Below are positions 31,015-43,782 of a stretch of DNA of 64,000 nt, in pieces. The DNA lies in contig CP136065.1 of NCBI GenBank assembly GCA_032622095.1, positions 218,222,151 to 218,286,150 on the forward strand. The letters are read 5' to 3'. The first letter of the stretch is position 1. Each line of letters begins with the position of its first letter. Made by a program: the position numbers and the translations under genes. The stretch comes from Siphonodentalium dalli (lineage: Eukaryota; Mollusca; Scaphopoda; Gadilida; Siphonodentaliidae). The notes under the pieces are model-generated. The model was not told the DNA's origin. It did no database searches and saw only the letters and a program-made list of their open reading frames with translations.

Positions 31015-31862
31015 ATACACATGGCTTACCTCAATACAAGTGATGCGGGCCGGGAATACACATGGCTTACCTCAATACTAGTGATGCGGACCGGGAATAC
31101 ACATGGCTTACCTCAATACTAGTGATGCGGACCGGGAATACACATGGTTTACCTCAATACTAGTGATGCGGGCCGGGAATACACATGGCTTACCTCAATA
31201 CAAGTGATGCGGGCCGGGAATACACATGGCTTACCTCAATACTAGTGATGCGGGCCGGGAATACACATGGCTTACCTCAATACAAGTGATGCGGGCCGGG
31301 AATACACATGGCTTACCTCAATACTAGTGATGCGGACCGGGAATACACATGGTTTACCTCAATACTAGTGATGCGGACCGGGAATACACATGGTTTACCT
31401 CAATACTAGTGATGCGGGCCGGGAATACACATGGTTTACCTCAATACTAGTGATGCGGGCCGGGAATACACATGGCTTACCTCAATACAAGTGATGCGGG
31501 CCGGGAATACACATGGCTTACCTCAATACTAGTGATGCGGACCGGGAATACACATGGTTTACCTCAATACTAGTGATGCGGGCCGGGAATACACATGGCT
31601 TACCTCAATACAAGTGATGCGGGCCGGGAATACACATGGTTTACCTCAATACTAGTGATGCGGGCCGGGAATACACATGGTTTACCTCAATACAAGTGAT
31701 GCGGGCCGGGAATACACATGGCTTACCTCAATACTAGTGATGCGGACCGGGAATACACATGGTTTACCTCAATACTAGTGATGCGGGCCGGGAATACACA
31801 TGGCTTACCTCAATACAAGTGATGCGGGCCGGGAATACACATGGTTTACCTCAATACAAGTG

Positions 31863-34800
31863 ATGCGGGCCGGGAATACACATGGCTTACCTCAATACAA
31901 GTGATGCGGGCCGGGAATACAAATGGTTTACCTCAATACAAGTGATGCGTACCGGGAATACACATGGCTTACCTCAATACAAGTGATGCGGGCCGGGAAT
32001 ACAAATGGTTTACCTCAATACTAGTGATGCGGGCCGGGAATACACATGGTTTACCTCAATACTAGTGATGCGGACCGGGAATACACATGGCTTACCTCAA
32101 TACTAGTGATGCGGGCCGGGAATACACATGGTTTACTCCCAATACTAGTGATGCGGGCCGGGAATACACATGGCTTACCTCAATACAAGTGATGCGGACC
32201 GGGAATACACATGGTTTACCTCAATACTAGTGATGCGGGCCGGGAATACACATGGCTTACCTCAATACTAGTGACGCGGGCCGGGAATACACATGGTTTA
32301 CCTCAATACTAGTGATGCGGGCCGGGAATACACATGGTTTACCTCAATACTAGTGATGCGGGCCGGGAATACACATGGCTTACCTCAATACTAGTGATGC
32401 GGACCGGGAATACACATGGTTTACCTCAATACAAGTGATGCGGACCGGGAATACACATGATTTACCTCAATACTAGTGATGCGGACCGGGAATACACATG
32501 GCTTACAAGTGATGCGGACCGGGAATACACATGGCTTACCTCAATACTAGTGATGCGGACCGGGAATACACATGGCTTACCTCAATACTAGTGATGCGGA
32601 CCGGGAATACACATGGTTTACCTCAATACTAGTGATGCGGGCCGGGAATACACATGGTTTACCCCCAATACTAGTGATGCGGACCGGGAATACACATGGC
32701 TTACCTCAATACAAGTGATGCGGGCCGGGAATACACATGGCTTACCTCAATACTAGTGATGCGGACCGGGAATACACATGGCTTACCTCAATACTAGTGA
32801 TGCGGACCGGGAATACACATGGTTTACCTCAATACTAGTGATGCGGGCCGGGAATACACATGGCTTACCTCAATACAAGTGATGCGGGCCGGGAATACAC
32901 ATGGCTTACCTCAATACTAGTGATGCGGGCCGGGAATACACATGGCTTACCTCAATACAAGTGATGCGGGCCGGGAATACACATGGCTTACCTCAATACT
33001 AGTGATGCGGACCGGGAATACACATGGTTTACCTCAATACTAGTGATGCGGACCGGGAATACACATGGTTTACCTCAATACTAGTGATGCGGGCCGGGAA
33101 TACACATGGTTTACCTCAATACTAGTGATGCGGGCCGGGAATACACATGGCTTACCTCAATACAAGTGATGCGGGCCGGGAATACACATGGCTTACCTCA
33201 ATACTAGTGATGCGGACCGGGAATACACATGGTTTACCTCAATACTAGTGATGCGGGCCGGGAATACACATGGCTTACCTCAATACAAGTGATGCGGGCC
33301 GGGAATACACATGGTTTACCTCAATACTAGTGATGCGGGCCGGGAATACACATGGTTTACCTCAATACAAGTGATGCGGGCCGGGAATACACATGGCTTA
33401 CCTCAATACTAGTGATGCGGACCGGGAATACACATGGTTTACCTCAATACTAGTGATGCGGGCCGGGAATACACATGGCTTACCTCAATACAAGTGATGC
33501 GGGCCGGGAATACACATGGTTTACCTCAATACAAGTGATGCGGGCCGGGAATACACATGGCTTACCTCAATACAAGTGATGCGGGCCGGGAATACAAATG
33601 GCTTACCTCAATACTAGTGATGCGGGCCGGGAATACACATGGTTTACCCGCAATACTAGTGATGCGGGCCGGGAATACACATGGCTTACCTCAATACTAG
33701 TGATGCGGGCCGGGAATACACATGGCTTACCTCAATACAAGTGATGCGGGCCGGGAATACACATGGCTTACCTCAATACAAGTGATGCGGGCCGGGAATA
33801 CACATGGCTTACCTCAATACAAGTGATGCGGGCCGGGAATACAAATGGCTTACCTCAATACTAGTGATGCGGGCCGGGAATACACATGGCTTACCTCAAT
33901 ACAAGTGATGCGGGCCGGGAATACAAATGGCTTACCTCAATACTAGTGATGCGGACCGGGAATACACATGGTTTACCTCAATACTAGTGATGCGGGCCGG
34001 GAATACACATGGCTTACCTCAATACAAGTGATGCGGGCCGGGAATACACATGGTTTACCTCAATACTAGTGATGCGGGCCGGGAATACACATGGCTTACC
34101 TCAATACTAGTGATGCGGGCCGGGAATACACATGGCTTACCTCAATACTAGTGATGCGGACCGGGAATACACATGGTTTACCTCAATACTAGTGATGCGG
34201 ACCGGGAATACACATGAATTACCTCAATACTAGTGATGCGGGCCGGGAATACACATGGTTTACCTCAATACTAGTGATGCGGACCGGGAATACACATGGT
34301 TTACCTCAATACTAGTGATGCGGACCGGGAATACACATGGCTTACCTCAATACAAGTGATGCGGGCCGGGAATACACATGGTTTACCTCAATACTAGTGA
34401 CGCGGGCCGGGAATACACATGGTTTACCTCAATACTAGTGATGCGGGCCGGGAATACACATGGTTTACCTCAATACTAGTGATGCGGGCCGGGAATACAC
34501 ATGGCTTACCTCAATACCAGTGATGCGGGCCGGGAATACACATGGCTTACCTCAATACCAGTGATGCGGGCCGGGAATACACATGGTTTACCTCAATACT
34601 AGTGATGCGGGCCGGGAATACACATGGTTTACCTCAATACTAGTGATGCGGGCCGGGAATACACATGGCTTACCTCAATACTAGTGATGCGGGCCGGGAA
34701 TACACATGGTTTACCTCAATACCAGTGATGCGGACCGGGAATACACATGGCTTACCTCAATACCAGTGATGCGGGCCGGGAATACACATGGTTTACCTCA

Positions 34801-36093
34801 ATACCAGTGATGCGGACCGGGAATACACATGGTTTGCCTCAATACTAGTGATGCGGGCCGGGAATACACATGGCTTACCTCAATACTAGTGATGCGGGCC
34901 GGGAATACACATGGCTTACCTCAATACTAGTGATGCGGGCCGGGAATACACATGGTTTACCTCAATACCAGTGATGCGGGCCGGGAATACACATGGCTTA
35001 CCTCAATACTAGTGATGCGGGCCGGGAATACACATGGCTTACCTCAATACTAGTGATGCGGGCCGGGAATACACATGGTTTACCTCAATACCAGTGATGC
35101 GGACCGGGAATACACATGGCTTACCTCAATACCAGTGATGCGGGCCGGGAATACACATGGTTTACCTCAATACCAGTGATGCGGACCGGGAATACACATG
35201 GTTTACCTCAATACTAGTGATGCGGGCCGGGAATACACATGGCTTACCTCAATACTAGTGATGCGGGCCGGGAATACACATGGTTTACCTCAATACTAGT
35301 GATGCGGGCCGGGAATACACATGGCTTACCTCAATACTAGTGATGCGGGCCGGGAATACACATGGCTTACCTCAATACCAGTGATGCGGGCCGGGAATAC
35401 ACATGGTTTACCTCAATACTAGTGATGCGGGCCGGGAATACACATGGTTTACCTCAATACTAGTGATGCGGGCCGGGAATACACATGGCTTACCTCAATA
35501 CTAGTGATGTGGGCCGGGAATACACATGGCTTACCTCAATACTAGTGATGCGGGCCGGGAATACACATGGCTTACCTCAATACAAGTGATGCGGACCGGG
35601 AATACACATGGTTTACCTCAATACAAGTGATGCGGGCCGGGAATACTCATGGCTTACCTCAATACTAGTGATGCGGGCCGGGAATACACATGGTTTACCT
35701 CAATACCAGTGATGCGGACCGGGAATACACATGGCTTACCTCAATACCAGTGATGCGGGCCGGGAATACACATGGTTTACCTCAATACCAGTGATGCGGG
35801 CCGGGAATACACATGGCTTACCTCAATACCAGTGATGCGGGCCGGGAATACACTTGGCTTACCTCAATACTAGTGATGCGGACCGGGAATACACATGGCT
35901 TACCTCAATACTAGTGATGCGGGCCGGGAATACACATGGTTTACCTCAATACTAGTGATGCGGGCCGGGAATACACATGGCTTACCTCAATACTAGTGAT
36001 GCGGGCCGGGAATACACATGGCTTACCTCAATACTAGTGATGCGGGCCGGGAATACACATGGTTTACCTCAATACCAGTGATGCGGGCCGGGA
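31863..36093. repeat. Higher-order block C2, second copy of C1
   Basis: This copy matches C1 with two deletions. Seven units are missing between the TACTCCC and TGATTT markers, and 8 bp are missing in the CTTACAAGTGATG unit near 32,505. A stretch of about 850 bp of related but not collinear units separates C1 from C2. Confidence 0.85.
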
Positions 36094-37893
36094 ATACACA
36101 TGGTTTACCTCAATACTAGTGATGCGGACCGGGAATACACATGGCTTACCTCAATACTAGTGATGCGGGCCGGGAATACACATGGCTTACCTCAATACTA
36201 GTGATGCGGACCGGGAATACACATGGCTTACCTCAATACTAGTGATGCGGGCCGGGAATACACATGGCTTACCTCAATACTAGTGATGCGGGCCGGGAAT
36301 ACACATGGCTTACCTCAATACTAGTGATGCGGGCCGGGAATACACATGGTTTACCTCAATACTAGTGATGCGGGCCGGGAATACACATGGCTTACCTCAA
36401 TACTAGTGATGCGGGCCGGGAATACACATGGTTTACCTCAATACAAGTGATGCGGACCGGGAATACACATGGCTTACCTCAATACTAGTGATGCGGGCCG
36501 GGAATACACATGGTTTACCTCAATACAAGTGATGCGGACCGGGAATACACATGGCTTACCTCAATACTAGTGATGCGGGCCGGGAATACACATGGCTTAC
36601 CTCAATACTAGTGATGCGGACCGGGAATACACATGGCTTACCTCAATACTAGTGATGCGGACCGGGAATACACATGGCTTACCTCAATACTAGTGATGCG
36701 GGCCGGGAATACACATGGCTTACCCCCAATACTAGTGATGCGGGCCGGGAATACACATGGTTTACCTCAATACTAGTGATGCGGGCCGGGAATACACATG
36801 GCTTACCTCAATACTAGTGATGCGGGCCGGGAATACACATGGCTTACCTCAATACTAGTGATGCGGACCGGGAATACACATGGTTTACCTCAATACTAGT
36901 GATGCGGGCCGGGAATACACATGGCTTACCTCAATACTAGTGATGCGGGCCGGGAATACACATGGCTTTCCTCAATACAAGTGATGCGGGCCGGGAATAC
37001 ACATGGCTTACGTCAATACTAGTGATGCGGGCCGGGAATACACATGGCTTACCTCAATACTAGTGATGCGGGACGGGAATACACATGGCTTACCTCAATA
37101 CTAGTGATGCGGGCCGGGAATACACATGGCTTACCTCAATACTAGTGATGCGGACCGGGAATACACATGGTTTACCTCAATACAAGTGATGCGGGCCGGG
37201 AATACACATGGCTTACCTCAATACTAGTGATGCGGACCGGGAATACACATGGCTTACCTCAATACCAGTGATGCGGGCCGGGAATACACATGGCTTACCT
37301 CAATACTAGTGATGCGGGCCGGGAATACACATGGCTTACCTCAATACAAGTGATGCGGACCGGGAATACACATGGCTTACCTCAATACTAGTGATGCGGG
37401 CCGGGAATACACATGGCTTACCTCAATACAAGTGATGCGGGCCGGGAATACACATGGTTTACCTCAATACCAGTGATGCGGGCCGGGAATACACAGGCTT
37501 ACCTCAATACCAGTGATGCGGTCCGGGAATACACATGGCTTACCTCAATACTAGTGATGCGGGCCGGGAATACACATGGCTTACCTCAATACCAGTGATG
37601 CGGGCCGGGAATACACATGGTTTACCTCAATACCAGTGATGCGGGCCGGGAATACACATGGTTTACCTCAATACCAGTGATGCGGGCCGGGAATACACAG
37701 GTTTACCTCAATACTAGTGATGCGGGCCGGGAATACATATGGTTTACCTCAATACTAGTGATGCGGGCCGGGAATACACATGGTTTACCTCAATACTAGT
37801 GATGCGGGCCGGGAATACACATGGTTTACCTCAATACCAGTGATGCGGGCCGGGAATACACATGGCTTACCTCAATACAAGTGATGCGGGCCG

Positions 37894-38534
37894 GACCGAT
37901 ACCCTTGTCTGGACCTTTCCAAAGCGTCCCTATCCACTTGCATGTGAATGCATTACCCTTTTAGCAAAGTATTCATCGTATAAAGTTTACATTACTTTAT
38001 ACTATATATATATATATATTTATCATATGACTCAATCATTATTTACGTTGGAAAGTATGTCATAAATCAATTTCATATGAATTACTAGTTCATATCACCT
38101 TCCGATAATTTGATTGGTTTGTTGACAAAAAGTGTGTTCTGATTGGCTGAATGGCAGCCGGGGGTCGAGACTAAATACAGGTCAAATTCGTGCTCGTCAA
38201 ATACACGAATCAACGCGATGCCGAAATTCTCGCAATTATAATCTTTAAATATATAGTTTTGGACATTGTTATACGATAAATAGAATATGTAATTCGTATT
38301 TATCTAATAAACATACGATATAATGTCACAAACTGAGAACAGAATAGCGCACTATATCTTCGCGTGCATATTATTTCTGCTAGTTCACCAGGTGTAATTG
38401 GGCTTCCGGTGCAATGAAGTGACGTCATATTAACCTTTTGCTGCCGATGTCATATAGCTATTTAGTGATTTGTGTGCGTTTTTGACATCATAATCAATTT
38501 ATAGGTGTCGTATGATAAATAGAATATGTAATTC
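37894..38534. other. Satellite edge and unique AT-rich flank
   Basis: The satellite stops inside a unit (GCGGGCCGG, then ACCGATACCC). The flank has no supported gene. It holds a (TA)n microsatellite at 38,003-38,019, an NF-Y-like TGATTGGCTGA at about 38,140, a full palindromic CRE (TGACGTCA) at 38,420-38,427, and a short direct repeat (GATAAATAGAATATGTAATT at about 38,275 and 38,513). Confidence 0.7.
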
Positions 38535-38654
38535 GTGTTTCTCTCATATGATATTTATGAAACTCGTCACGAATTTTCAGTTTTCTCTCGCCGGAGGCTC
38601 GAGAAAACTGAATATTCTTAGACTCGTTTCATAAATATCATATGAGAGAAACAC
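38535..38654. repeat. Inverted repeat with 29-bp perfect outer arms
   Basis: The outer arms, 38,535-38,563 and 38,626-38,654, are perfect reverse complements (each contains CATATGATATTTATGAAAC or its complement). An inner imperfect arm pair around CAGTTTTCTC / GAGAAAACTG continues the fold to a GC-rich centre at about 38,590. It looks like a small foldback or MITE-like element; no coding content is seen. Confidence 0.85.
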
Positions 38655-38898
38655 TCATTTCATATCCTCTATATATTACTATATAAAACAAGGTGCGCAA
38701 ACAATGTTTGCAGCATTTCTTGTCGCAGTTAACAAGGTGACACTGCCAAAAACCGAATATATACTTTGAATATAAAGTTTAGAGATGATTTACCATTAGT
38801 GTTGTGTGCATTAGGCCGTTAAAGATGCACATTGCACATAGCTTTTCGAGACAACATTCTGGAGTGTAATATTGTTATATGAACAATATAAGTATTAA

Positions 38899-38989
38899 GT
38901 TTCCTGCCACGGTACATTGTGTCCCCGGCGACTCGGCTGAATATAAACTCCAGGCAGGGAACATGACATTATGAGCCCTGGCAGGAAAC
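38899..38989. repeat. Short inverted repeat, 11-bp arms
   Basis: GTTTCCTGCCA at 38,899-38,909 is the perfect complement of TGGCAGGAAAC at 38,979-38,989, with about 69 bp between. Its significance is unknown. Confidence 0.6.
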
Positions 38990-39280
38990 AGAATAACGTG
39001 TTTGACATATTTCCGACAATGGTGAGTCATTGACTCGTTGTGTCTTGAAATGTTTATCAGACAAATTTATATTTTATATTTGTATCGTTACAAAAATAGA
39101 AACAACTATAACGCACTCACTGGAGCCGCCTATTACACATTTGGCATGTTTTGTGGTGTCTTGCCAATAACAGTTTGAATCACGGGATATCGATAGCAAA
39201 TCTAGATATAAAATTTCAGTTCATCCATCGCTGATATATTTGTGTGTACAGACATAAACTCTATTTTATTATATTTTCAG

Positions 39281-39516
39281 TAACTTTTTCTGCCAAAATA
39301 ATAATCGTATACGTATATATCCCCACTCCCGAAAGCGACACGATGTTATCCTACTCCCAGAGGTTTATCCTACTCCCAGCGATGACGGACTATTTATCCC
39401 AACCTCGCCAGTCGCGAGCACGTTCCGAGTTACGTAATCTTCAAGCAGTTCAACTTCAAGTTCCGCGGATATTCGGGTGCAGATTCCAAAAGACAGTGAG
39501 CAGTGACATCTCATAG
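39281..39516 (+). CDS. Candidate terminal exon, unrecognised product
   Basis: I do not recognise this product. An acceptor-like pyrimidine tract ending TATTTTCAG sits at 39,264-39,280, and an open frame runs from there to a TAG at 39,514-39,516. The frame would encode about 78 residues, with a basic, Gln/Arg-rich C-terminal part (a SQPRQSRARSEL stretch) in the more GC-rich half. The stop is followed within about 50 bp by AATAAA at 39,567 and then a GT-rich tract, the usual layout of an animal transcript end. Against it, no upstream exon is identifiable, the first half of the frame is AT-rich, and a donor-like GTGAGC at about 39,496 could instead end an exon. The 39.5-40 kb surroundings are repeat elements, so it could be a chance frame. 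Confidence 0.22.
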
Positions 39517-39566
39517 AACTCAGAAGGCTTATCAACACAATGACATTCTAAGCTACTAATTTAATC

Positions 39567-39590
39567 AATAAAGTTTGTTGTTTGTTTGAA
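39567..39590 (+). terminator. Possible polyadenylation signal
   Basis: AATAAA at 39,567-39,572 is followed by GTTTGTTGTTTGTTTG, a GT-rich downstream element, then a short A run. It fits the 3' end of a transcript ending with the open frame that stops at 39,516. Motif only; AATAAA is common in AT-rich DNA. Confidence 0.35.
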
Positions 39591-39650
39591 AAATCCGTCC
39601 GAAACAATCTCCTTTGAAGTTGGTGGCAATAGGAGAAATCACCAATGAAA

Positions 39651-39672
39651 TGACGTCACTTTCCTTATATGG
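39651..39672 (+). promoter_or_regulatory. CRE and CArG box pair
   Basis: A full palindromic CRE (TGACGTCA, 39,651-39,658) is followed four bases later by CCTTATATGG (39,663-39,672), a perfect match to the SRF site consensus CC(A/T)6GG. Right after, 39,681-39,703 folds as a hairpin (ACTATTGC / GCAATAGT around GCGCGCG). No gene start is seen nearby, so the role is unproven. Confidence 0.35.
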
Positions 39673-39876
39673 GGTAAAATACTATTGCGCGCGCGGCAAT
39701 AGTAAAAAATCCATGAATGAATGACGTTATCTATTTACCTTATTTTGGTTGTTATGTTATCATTGCGCGTAATTTTAACGGAAACATTTAGGTCAATGTT
39801 CAGAATCGGAAACATCTCATCAATGCATTTTATTAGAGTTGTGTCGTGACAAACTGTTGTGGAAAATATAATAAAC

Positions 39877-40029
39877 ACAATAGTTAACTGCCATCAGCGA
39901 CGAACGAAGTTTCTCCTCTCGTGAGATGCGAGGATTATTTTTCACTCGGCTAGCGCCTCGTGAAAAATAATCCTCCGCATCTCACTCGAGGAGAAACTTC
40001 GTTCGTCGCTGTTGACAGTTAACTATTGT
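39877..40029. repeat. 153-bp palindromic foldback element
   Basis: The left arm (39,877-39,945) and right arm (39,960-40,029) are near-complete reverse complements of about 69 nt around a 14-bp centre. Arm landmarks are ACAATAGTTAACTG outside, GACGAACGAAGTTTCTCC in the middle and GATTATTTTTCAC inside. This is typical of a foldback or MITE-type element, or of a strong hairpin in RNA. Confidence 0.9.
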
Positions 40030-40093
40030 CTATATCTCCAGTTGCTCTATTACATTAATGATGGTCTTAGAAATACCGTGCGTGTTGTTTGAT

Positions 40094-40133
40094 ATATTGT
40101 CGGCTGAGTGCTATAATGTTCTATGAAATATTG
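40094..40133 (+). repeat. Degenerate single unit upstream of the 29-bp array
   Basis: GAGTGCTATAATGTTCTATG begins at 40,106 and runs on to ATATTG at 40,133. It resembles one unit of the array that starts 113 bp later (GAGTGCTAGAGAGTTCTATG). The preceding bases, from 40,094, are part of a 22-bp sequence found inverted at 44,700-44,721. Confidence 0.6.
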
Positions 40134-40245
40134 GTGGCGTTCGATTCGTCTCGCCGAGATCTGTCGATTGCAACCAAGAAAATATGTCCATGGCGTGTCA
40201 CGTGCTCACAATAATGGGATAAAGATTCAAATAGTGTCAAATATT

Positions 40246-43200
40246 GAGTGCTATATAGTTATATGTCCACCATTGAGTGCTAGAGAGTTATATGTCCACC
40301 ATTGAGTGCCAGAGAGTTCTATGTCCACCATTGAGTGCTAGAGAGTTCTATGTCCACCATTGAGTGCTAGAGAGTTCTATGTCCACCATTGAGTGCTAGA
40401 GAGTTATATGTCCACCATTGAGTGCTAGACAGTTCTATGTCCACCATTGAGTTCTAGAGCGTTCTATGTCCACCATTGGGTACTATAGAGTTCTATGTCC
40501 ACCATTGAGTGCTAGAGAGTTCTATGTCCACCATTGAGTGCTAGAGAGTTCTATGTCCACCATTGAGTGCTAGAGAGTTCTATGTCCACCATTGAGTGCT
40601 AGAGAGTTATATGTCCACCATTGAGTGCTAGAGAGTTATATGTACACCATTGAGTGCTAGAGAGTTATATGTCCACCATTGAGTGCTAGAGAGTTCTATG
40701 TCCACCATTGAGTGCTAGATAGTTCTATGCCCACCATTGAGTGCTAGAGAGTTCTATGTCCACCATTGAGTACTAGAGAGTTCTATGTCCACCATTGAGT
40801 GCTAGACAGTTCTATGTCCACCATTGAGTGCTAGATAGTTCTATGTCCACCATTGAGTGCTAGATAGTTCTATGTCCACAATTGAGTGCTAGAGCGTTCT
40901 ATGTCCACCATTGCGTACTATATAGTTATATGTCCACCATTGAGTGCTAAAGAGTTCTATGTCCACCATTGAGTGCTAGAGAGTTCTATGTCCACCATTG
41001 AGTGCTAGAGAGTTCTATGTCCACCATTGAGTGCTAGAGAGTTCTATGTCCACCATTGAGTGCTAGAGAGTTATATATACACCATTGAGTGCTAGAGAGT
41101 TATATTTCCACCATTGAGTGCTAGAGAGTTCTATGTCCACAATTGAGTGCTAGAGCGTTCTATGTCCACCATTGCGTACTATATAGTTATATGTCCACCA
41201 TTGAGTGCTAGAGAGTTCTATGTCCACCATTGAGTGCTAGAGAGTTCTATGTCCACCATTGAGTGCTAGAGAGTTCTATGTCCACCATTGAGTGCTAGAG
41301 AGTTCTATGTCCACCATTGAGTGCTAGAGAGTTATATATACACCGTTGAGTGCTAGAGAGTTATATGTCCACCATTGAGTGCTAGAGAGTTCTATGTCCA
41401 CCATTGAGTGCTAGAGAGTTATATGTCCACCATTGAGTGCTAGATAGTGCTATGCCCACCATTGAGTGCTAGAGAGTTCTATGTCCACCATTGAGTACTG
41501 GAGAGTTCTATGTCCACCATTGAGTGCTAGATAGTTCTATGTCCACCATTGAGTGCTAGATAGTTCTATGTCCACCATTGAGTGCTAGAGCGTTCTATGT
41601 CCACCATTGCGTACTATAGAGTTCTATGTCCACCATTGAGTGCTAGAGTGTTATATGTCCACCATTGAGTGCTAGACAGTTCTATGTCCACCATTGAGTG
41701 CTAGATAGTTATATGTCCACCAATGAGTGCTAGAGTGGTATATGTCCACCATTGACTGCTAGAGAGTTCTATGTCCACCATTGAGTGCTAGAGAGCTCTG
41801 TGTCCACCATTGAGTGCTAGATAGTTCTATGTCCACCATTGAGTGCTAGAGAGTTATATGTCCACCATTGAGCGCTAGAGAGTTCTATGTCCACCATTGA
41901 GTGCTAGAGAGTTCTATGTCCACCATTGAGTGCTAGAGAGTTATATGTCCACCATTGAGTGCTAGATAGTTCTATGTCCACCATTGAGTGCTAGAGTGTT
42001 ATATGTCCACCATTGACTGCTAGAGAGTTCTATGTCCACCATTGAGTGCTAGAGTGTTCTGTGTCCACCATTGAGTGCTAGATAGTTCTATGTCCACCAT
42101 TGAGTGCTAGATAGTTCTATGTCCACCAATGAGTGCTAGAGTGTTATATGTCCACCATTGAGTGCTAGAGTGTTATATGTTCACCATTGAGTGCTAGAGA
42201 GTTCTGTGTCCACCATTGAGTGCTAGATAGTTCTATGTCCACCATTGAGTGCTATATAGTTCTATGTCCACCATTGAGTGCTAGAGAGTTATATGTCCAC
42301 CATTGAGTGCTAGAGAGCACTATGTCCACCATTGAGTGCTAGACAGTTCTATGTCCACCATTGAGTGCTAGATAGTTCTATGTCCACCATTGAGTGCTAG
42401 AGAGTTCTGTGTCCACCATTGAGTGCTAGATAGTTCTATGTCCACCAATGAGTGCTAGAGTGGTATATGTCCACCATTGACTGCTAGATAGTTCTATGTC
42501 CACCATTGAGTGCTAGAGAGTTATGTGTCCACCATTGAGTGCTAGATAGTTATATGTCCACCATTGAGTGCTAGAGAGTTCTATGTCCACCATTGAGTGC
42601 TAGAGAGTTATGTGTCCACCATTGAGTGCTAGAGAGTTATATGTCCACCAATGAGTGCTAGAGTGGTATATGTCCACCATTGACTGCTAGATAGTTATAT
42701 GTCCACCATTGAGTGCTAGAGAGTTCTGTGTCCACCATTGAGTGCTAGAGAGTCCTATGTCCACCATTGAGTGCTAGAGAGTTCTATGTCCACCATTGAG
42801 TGCTAGAGAGTTCTATGTCCACCAGTGAGTGCTAGAGAGTTATATGTCCACCATTGAGTGCTAGAGAGTTATATGTCCACCATTGAGTGCTAGATAGTTC
42901 TATGTCCACCATTGAGTGCTAGAGTGTTATATGTCCACCATTGAGTGCTAGAGAGTTCTGTGTCCACCATTGAGTGCTAGAGAGTCCTATGTCCACCATT
43001 GAGTGCTAGAGAGTTCTATGTCCACCATTGAGTGCTAGAGAGTTCTATGTCCACCAGTGAGTGCTAGAGAGTTATATGTCCACCATTGAGTGCTAGAGAG
43101 TTATATGTCCACCATTGAGTGCTAGATAGTTCTATGTCCACCATTGAGTGCTAGAGTGTTATATGTCCACCATTGACTGCTAGAGAGTTCTATGTCCACC

Positions 43201-43782
43201 ATTGAGTGCTAGAGTGTTCTGTGTCCACCATTGAGTGCTAGACAGTTCTATGTCCACCATTGAGTGCTAGATAGTTCTATGTCCACCATTGACTGCTAGA
43301 GAGTTCTATGTCCACCATTGAGTGCTAGAGTGTTATATGTCCACCATTGAGTGCTAGAGAGTTCTATGTCCACCATTGAGTGCTAGATAGTTCTATGTCC
43401 ACCATTGAGTGCTAGAGAGTTCTATGTCCACCATTGAGTGCTAGAGAGTTCTATGTCCACCATTGAGTGCTATAGAGTTCTATGCCCACCATTGAGTGCT
43501 AGACAGTTCTATGTCCACAATTGAGTGCTAGAGAGTTCTATGTCCACCATTGAATGCTAGAGAGTTCCATGTCCACCATTGAGTGCTAGAGACTTCTATG
43601 TCCACCATTGAGTGCTAGAGAGTTCTATGTCCACCATTGAGTGCTAGACAGTTCTATGTTCACCATTGAGTGCTAGAGAGTTCTATGTCCACCATTGAGT
43701 GCTAGAGATTTCTATGTCCACCATTGAGTGCTAGAGATTTCTATGTCCACCATTGGGTGCTAGAGAGTTCTATGTCCATCAA
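40246..43782. repeat. 29-bp minisatellite array, about 122 units
   Basis: Head-to-tail units starting GAGTGCTAGAGAGTTCTATG and ending TCCACCATT fill 3.5 kb. Units vary at a few sites (GAGAG/GATAG/GACAG/GAGTG, TTCTATG/TTATATG/TTCTGTG). Higher-order copies are visible: ACCAGTGAG units at 42,824 and 43,056 are 232 bp (8 units) apart within matching surroundings, and CACAATTGAG units at 40,877 and 41,138 are 261 bp (9 units) apart. TAG in the unit closes reading frames. The last units decay at about 43,740-43,785. Confidence 0.97.

Larger units (their letters stand above)
1..37893. repeat. 41-bp satellite array, about 924 head-to-tail units
   Basis: An uninterrupted tandem array fills the first 37.9 kb and runs off the left edge, so its true size is larger. 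The unit, taken from base 1, starts TACACATGG, carries ACTAGT (an SpeI site) at unit positions 21-26 and ends GCCGGGAA. All copies point the same way. Most variation is confined to a few unit positions: 10 (C/T), 15 (C/A), 23 (T/A/C), 29 (T/C), 34 (G/A) and 35 (C/T). Rare units have 1-8 base indels or an extra 4-base insertion (for example ACCTACCTC near 9,241 and 9,655). Because 41 is not a multiple of 3, every frame cycles through all phases and meets a stop once per 123 bp on both strands, so the array is not protein coding. Function is unknown; centromeric, pericentromeric or other heterochromatic roles are possible. Confidence 0.98.

Noticed and set aside
5378-38065. Open frames of 60-74 codons with a repeating YLNTSDAGREYTW peptide in the satellite
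   Set aside because: They arise from the 41-bp unit read through its three phases and always stop within 123 bp or so unless a unit variant removes a stop. No conserved start, no length conservation, and no long open run.
40246-43782. CRISPR-like reading of the 29-bp repeats
   Set aside because: Units are directly abutting with no unique spacers, and the genome context is animal-like. This is a minisatellite.
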